NCBI RefSeq assembly: GCF_002251295.1
Contig: NZ_NPJA01000041.1
Span: forward strand, 1 to 64,000
DNA: 64,000 nt
Source: Prevotella sp. P5-50
GTDB lineage: Bacteria; Bacteroidota; Bacteroidia; Bacteroidales; Bacteroidaceae
Reading direction: 5' to 3'
The position numbers and the translations under genes are program-made. Below, in pieces: positions 61,559 through 64,000 of this stretch; positions within the stretch are counted from its first letter, which is position 1; every line of letters begins with the position of its first letter. The notes under the pieces are model-generated. The model was given only the letters and a program-made list of their open reading frames with translations, was not told the DNA's origin and ran no database searches.

Positions 61559-62683
61559 TCAGTCGTTGAGGAGCATAGGCATCATCAGCATGAGCACGTC
61601 TTGCCCTTCTGGCTGTTCTGATGGAATGACGAGTCCTGCACGGCTTGGGTCAGCCAATTGTATGATAACCTCTTCGCAATCGAAGTTGGTAAGTATTTCG
61701 ATGAATGCTGATCCTTTGAATCCAATGCTCATGGGCTGTCCGTTGTAGTCGCAAATCATGCGTTCGGTAGCTGTCTTTGAGAAGTCGAAATCTTCTGCGT
61801 CGAGCTGTAGGGTGCTTCCTTCTACATGGAATCGGATAAGGTTGCTTGAGTCGTTGGCAAAAGGTTGTACGCGGCGAAGAGCTGCGAGTAGAGCCAGCCT
61901 GTCAACGGTTAGCGTGTTGGTGTTGTTCTGTGGAATTACAGAATTGTAGTTTGGATAACGTCCTTCAATCAGTCGGCATGAGAGTCTTCCATCACCGTAG
62001 TTGATTTCCGCATTGCGTTCGTTGAATTTGATTTCTACGTCACCTCCATCCTTCTGCAACAGGTTTTTCAGCAGACCAGCAGGTTTTTTGGGGAGAATAA
62101 ATGATGCAGGCTGTTCGCTTTGTACGGTGAATACTTTGTTGCGAACGAGTTTGTGACCGTCTGAAGCCACCACAGCGAGATGTTCAGGAGTGAGATCAAA
62201 GTATATTCCGTTCATTACCGGTCTGAGTTCGTCTTGAGCTGTTGCGAAGAGAGAACGGTTGATGTTGTCGGCAAGCACGTTGCTTGGCATCACGATGGTG
62301 TTTATTCCTTCTGTGATAGGTTGGCTCTGTGGGTATTCGTCTGCATTCTCCACAGGCAGCGAGAAAAGGCCGTTTTGGTAACTGATCTTTGCGATGTTAT
62401 CCTGAAGGTTGACATCGAATGTGATCGGCTGCTCTGAGAATCCCTTGATGGCTTCGAGCAAGTCATGGTTGTTGATGGCGAAACGACCGTTTGCGTCGTT
62501 TTCGGTCAGTTCCATCTGTGTGTTGATGACATTCTCGCTGTCAGAGGCTGTCAGATAGAGCACATTGTCTTGGATGTCGAACAGGAAGTCGGCCAAGATA
62601 GGCAGTGAGTTCTTGCTGTTGATGACTTTTGCGAGAGCATTGAGTTTGCTGCTGAGCGCAGTGCTTGATACTGTAAATCTCAT
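61559..62683 (-). CDS. dnaN: DNA polymerase III subunit beta (sliding clamp)
   Basis: 374 residues. Starts MRFTVSSTALSSKLNALAKV, with the three repeated clamp domains (SLPILADFLFDIQDNVLYLT; ELRPVMNGIYFDLTPEHLAV VASDGHK-like motif) and ends MLMMPMLLND, the M-P-(M/L/V)-R/L-type C terminus of beta clamps. It holds polymerase III on DNA. It is the first of a minus-strand run dnaN-exonuclease-coaBC-DUF4835-recN and divergent from the DUF3127 gene. Confidence 0.96.
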   Translation of the reverse strand: MRFTVSSTALSSKLNALAKVINSKNSLPILADFLFDIQDNVLYLTASDSENVINTQMELTENDANGRFAINNHDLLEAIKGFSEQPITFDVNLQDNIAKISYQNGLFSLPVENADEYPQSQPITEGINTIVMPSNVLADNINRSLFATAQDELRPVMNGIYFDLTPEHLAVVASDGHKLVRNKVFTVQSEQPASFILPKKPAGLLKNLLQKDGGDVEIKFNERNAEINYGDGRLSCRLIEGRYPNYNSVIPQNNTNTLTVDRLALLAALRRVQPFANDSSNLIRFHVEGSTLQLDAEDFDFSKTATERMICDYNGQPMSIGFKGSAFIEILTNFDCEEVIIQLADPSRAGLVIPSEQPEGQDVLMLMMPMLLND

Positions 62684-62847
62684 GAATATTGTTGTTTATA
62701 TGTTTTTAGCATTTTTACCGAGTACAAAAATACAAAAATAGTTGTTGACTTGCAAAAATATTTGGAGAAAAGTGTTCTTTTTAGAACTATTTTTCGTAAT
62801 TTCGCAATCTGAAACATAAATTCAATAAATAAGACTAATATTACATT

Positions 62848-63234
62848 ATGGAATTAACAGGAAAAATCATTGCCGTATTGCCGGCAAACAGTGGCGTGTC
62901 TGCACGTACAGGAAACCCTTGGATGTCTCAGGAATATGTCATTGAGGTACCGGGTCAATATCCCAAAAAGTGTGTATTCCGCATTTTAGGTGAGGATCGT
63001 ATAAAACAGTTCAATATCCAGCAGGGCGAGGATCTTACTGTTAGTTTTGACATTGATGCACACGAGTACAATGGTCGTTGGTTCAATGAAATCCGTGCTT
63101 ACAATGTGAACCGTGGTGTTGCCGCTGCTCCTGTGGGTGCTCCTATGGCTGGTGCTGCTCCTCAGACTGCTACATCTCCATTCCCTCCTATTCAGGAGCC
63201 TGCTGAGGGAAGTAGCGATGATCTGCCTTTCTAA
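62848..63234 (+). CDS. DUF3127 protein with SSB-like C-terminal tip
   Basis: 128 residues. The N-terminal ~85 residues are the DUF3127 domain (MELTGKIIAVLPANSGVSAR, EYVIEVPGQYPKKCVFRILG, EDRIKQFNIQQGEDLTVSFD). A proline/alanine-rich linker follows and the chain ends SSDDLPF. This acidic-LPF tip is like the C-terminal interaction motif of SSB (the ssb of this window ends DAEALPF). A single-stranded-DNA or replication-partner role is inference. It is divergent from dnaN. Confidence 0.85.
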   Translation: MELTGKIIAVLPANSGVSARTGNPWMSQEYVIEVPGQYPKKCVFRILGEDRIKQFNIQQGEDLTVSFDIDAHEYNGRWFNEIRAYNVNRGVAAAPVGAPMAGAAPQTATSPFPPIQEPAEGSSDDLPF

Positions 63235-63642
63235 TAGTCTGTCGTTCATTCAAACAGATATTCGAGCAATTGACTTTGGGGTCGGTTGCTTTTTTTATAT
63301 ATGAGTTTGAGTTAATAGAGTAGGGCATTATGGGTATGTGGTTTAGAGTTAAGATTTCAGTCTTTCCATTTGTATCCTTCGTGTATGTTATGGGGATTCT
63401 TGGAAAGCTATCGGCTCATGGAACTACAGATTCTCTGAATAATAAAATCCAGAAATCATGGGCCTATGGATTTTTTTATTTGAATTCGCAGATTGTGAAC
63501 TGTTGTCTTCTATGTAATACTAAAAAGACATAGAGGATAGAGAAGAAAACAAAGCAAGTAACTTATGAATAACTTATGAATACAAAGAGAGGCTGCAACC
63601 TTATCGATTGCAGCCTCTGCTTATATTGTGGAGTGGGAGGGA
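63235..63642. other. Gene-free 0.4 kb region
   Basis: Between the convergent DUF3127 and rpsA genes. One 67-codon ATG frame (63330-63533) is rich in Cys/Phe/Tyr without protein-like pattern and is not called. The only clear element is the rpsA terminator at 63588-63618. Confidence 0.5.
63588..63618 (-). terminator. Terminator of rpsA
   Basis: AGAGGCTGCAA (63588-63598) is the perfect complement of TTGCAGCCTCT (63608-63618). On the minus strand the stem is followed by CTTTG. It lies 24 bp beyond the rpsA stop. Confidence 0.75.
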
Positions 63643-64000
63643 TTATTCACCCTTCTCCATCTGAGCCTTCAGATTGGCCAGAACGTCGAGGTCACCGAGA
63701 GTGGTGCTTGCTGCGATGTTCTCAATCTTTGGAGCTTCGTCCTTCTTAGCGGCACGAGCCTTCTTGGCTGCAGCCTTCTTCTCCTCACGCTGAGGATCCT
63801 CGAAAGTGCGGCTGTGAGAGAGGATGATGCGCTTAGAGTCCTTGTTGAACTCAATAACTTTGAAGGACAGAACCTCACCCTGAGTAGCCTGTGAGCCATC
63901 TTCCTTAACGAGGTGCTTAGGAGTAGCGAAGCCCTCTACGTTCTCGTCGAGCTGGATAACAGCACCCTTCTCGAGGAGTTCAACGATCTTACCCTCGTGG
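63643..64000 (-). CDS. rpsA: 30S ribosomal protein S1, C-terminal part (cut by window edge)
   Basis: 119 codons to TAA at 63643. The last S1 RNA-binding domain is visible: EGKIVELLEKGAVIQLDENV, EGFATPKHLVKEDGSQ, GEVLSFKVIEFNKDSKRIIL then SHSR. A lysine/alanine-rich tail follows and the chain ends LANLKAQMEKGE, typical of Bacteroidetes S1. Strong C-ending codon bias fits a highly expressed ribosomal gene. It binds mRNA on the 30S subunit. The 5' part lies right of the window. Confidence 0.93.
   Translation of the reverse strand, partial: HEGKIVELLEKGAVIQLDENVEGFATPKHLVKEDGSQATQGEVLSFKVIEFNKDSKRIILSHSRTFEDPQREEKKAAAKKARAAKKDEAPKIENIAASTTLGDLDVLANLKAQMEKGE

Noticed and set aside
61449..61748. 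99-codon plus-strand ORF antisense to the end of dnaN
   Set aside because: It runs across the structured spacer and then antisense to dnaN; the dnaN frame explains the codon pattern.
63330..63533. 67-codon plus-strand ORF between the DUF3127 and rpsA genes
   Set aside because: Low-complexity hydrophobic/aromatic content with no signal-peptide structure, no neighbour coupling and no promoter seen.
1..64000. CRISPR arrays, rRNA genes, complete integrase or transposase
   Set aside because: Looked for but none seen: no regular spaced repeats, no rRNA-like tracts, and only an integrase-like fragment (7240-7344) and a possible transposase scrap (1864-1959).

Overview
The window is chromosomal DNA of a Bacteroidetes bacterium, most likely Prevotellaceae (Prevotella/Segatella type). 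Evidence: promoters with the Bacteroidetes -7 box TAnnTTTG and -33 box TTTG (best examples before gyrA, before the tRNA cluster and before tet(Q)); the ssb-gldE pair; the dnaN/exonuclease/coaBC/DUF4835/recN block; a TamB-TamL pair; a GT3-type glycogen synthase next to a short-type glucan phosphorylase; and carboxynorspermidine decarboxylase. The species cannot be named from the sequence alone.

Left end (1 to about 9.1 kb) is mobile DNA, read almost entirely on the minus strand. It starts with most of tet(Q) (tetracycline ribosomal protection) with its promoter and a three-codon leader peptide, then a MITE-like inverted repeat and the GC-rich C-terminal part of the large SNF2-type helicase carried by Bacteroidetes integrative conjugative elements. 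Near 4,525 this helicase is joined to the first ~50 codons of a primase from a different, AT-richer mobilizable element. The rest of that second element follows: a RepA-like ATPase, a 47-codon gene, an excisionase-like HTH protein, an unknown protein preceded by an out-of-frame integrase-like N terminus, and a 502-residue protein made of seven tandem HTH units behind a pair of 31-32 bp direct repeats.

The ordinary chromosome begins at the mnmE terminator (about 9.2 kb). From 9.3 to 14.6 kb, minus-strand genes encode MnmE, a uridine-phosphorylase-like enzyme, a PD40-repeat secreted protein, a TtcA-like tRNA thiolase and MltG. From 14.7 to 25.8 kb, plus-strand genes encode a GH77 4-alpha-glucanotransferase with substituted catalytic-region residues, a HAD phosphatase, an RluA-type pseudouridine synthase, TamB and TamL. 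A 1.2 kb gene-free gap carries a long inverted repeat built from short iterations. From 27 to 36.8 kb lie a polysaccharide epimerase/dehydratase, a small secreted protein, glycogen synthase and glucan phosphorylase, a TlpA-like thioredoxin lipoprotein, PRPP synthetase and a ThiE-like protein. nspC and a Gly-Leu-Leu-Gly tRNA cluster follow.

From 38.6 to 54.3 kb lie an unknown protein, ssb, gldE, a clostripain-family lipoprotein, a GH25 lysozyme, a zinc-ribbon membrane protein, an FKBP, the potABCD polyamine transporter (with an extended PotA and a C-terminally membrane-anchored PotD), gyrA and two TPR proteins. A second inverted-repeat gap (54.3 to 55.1 kb) shares flanking sequence with the first. 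The right end holds a protease-like TPR protein lacking the catalytic His, recN, DUF4835, coaBC, a DEDDh exonuclease, dnaN, a DUF3127 protein with an SSB-like C-terminal tip, and the C terminus of ribosomal protein S1.

Connections: glucan metabolism (malQ, glgP, glycogen synthase), polyamine synthesis and uptake (nspC, potABCD), outer-membrane assembly (tamB-tamL) and DNA replication/repair (gyrA, dnaN, recN, ssb, DUF3127) are the main themes of the chromosomal part. No rRNA, CRISPR array or complete integrase was found.
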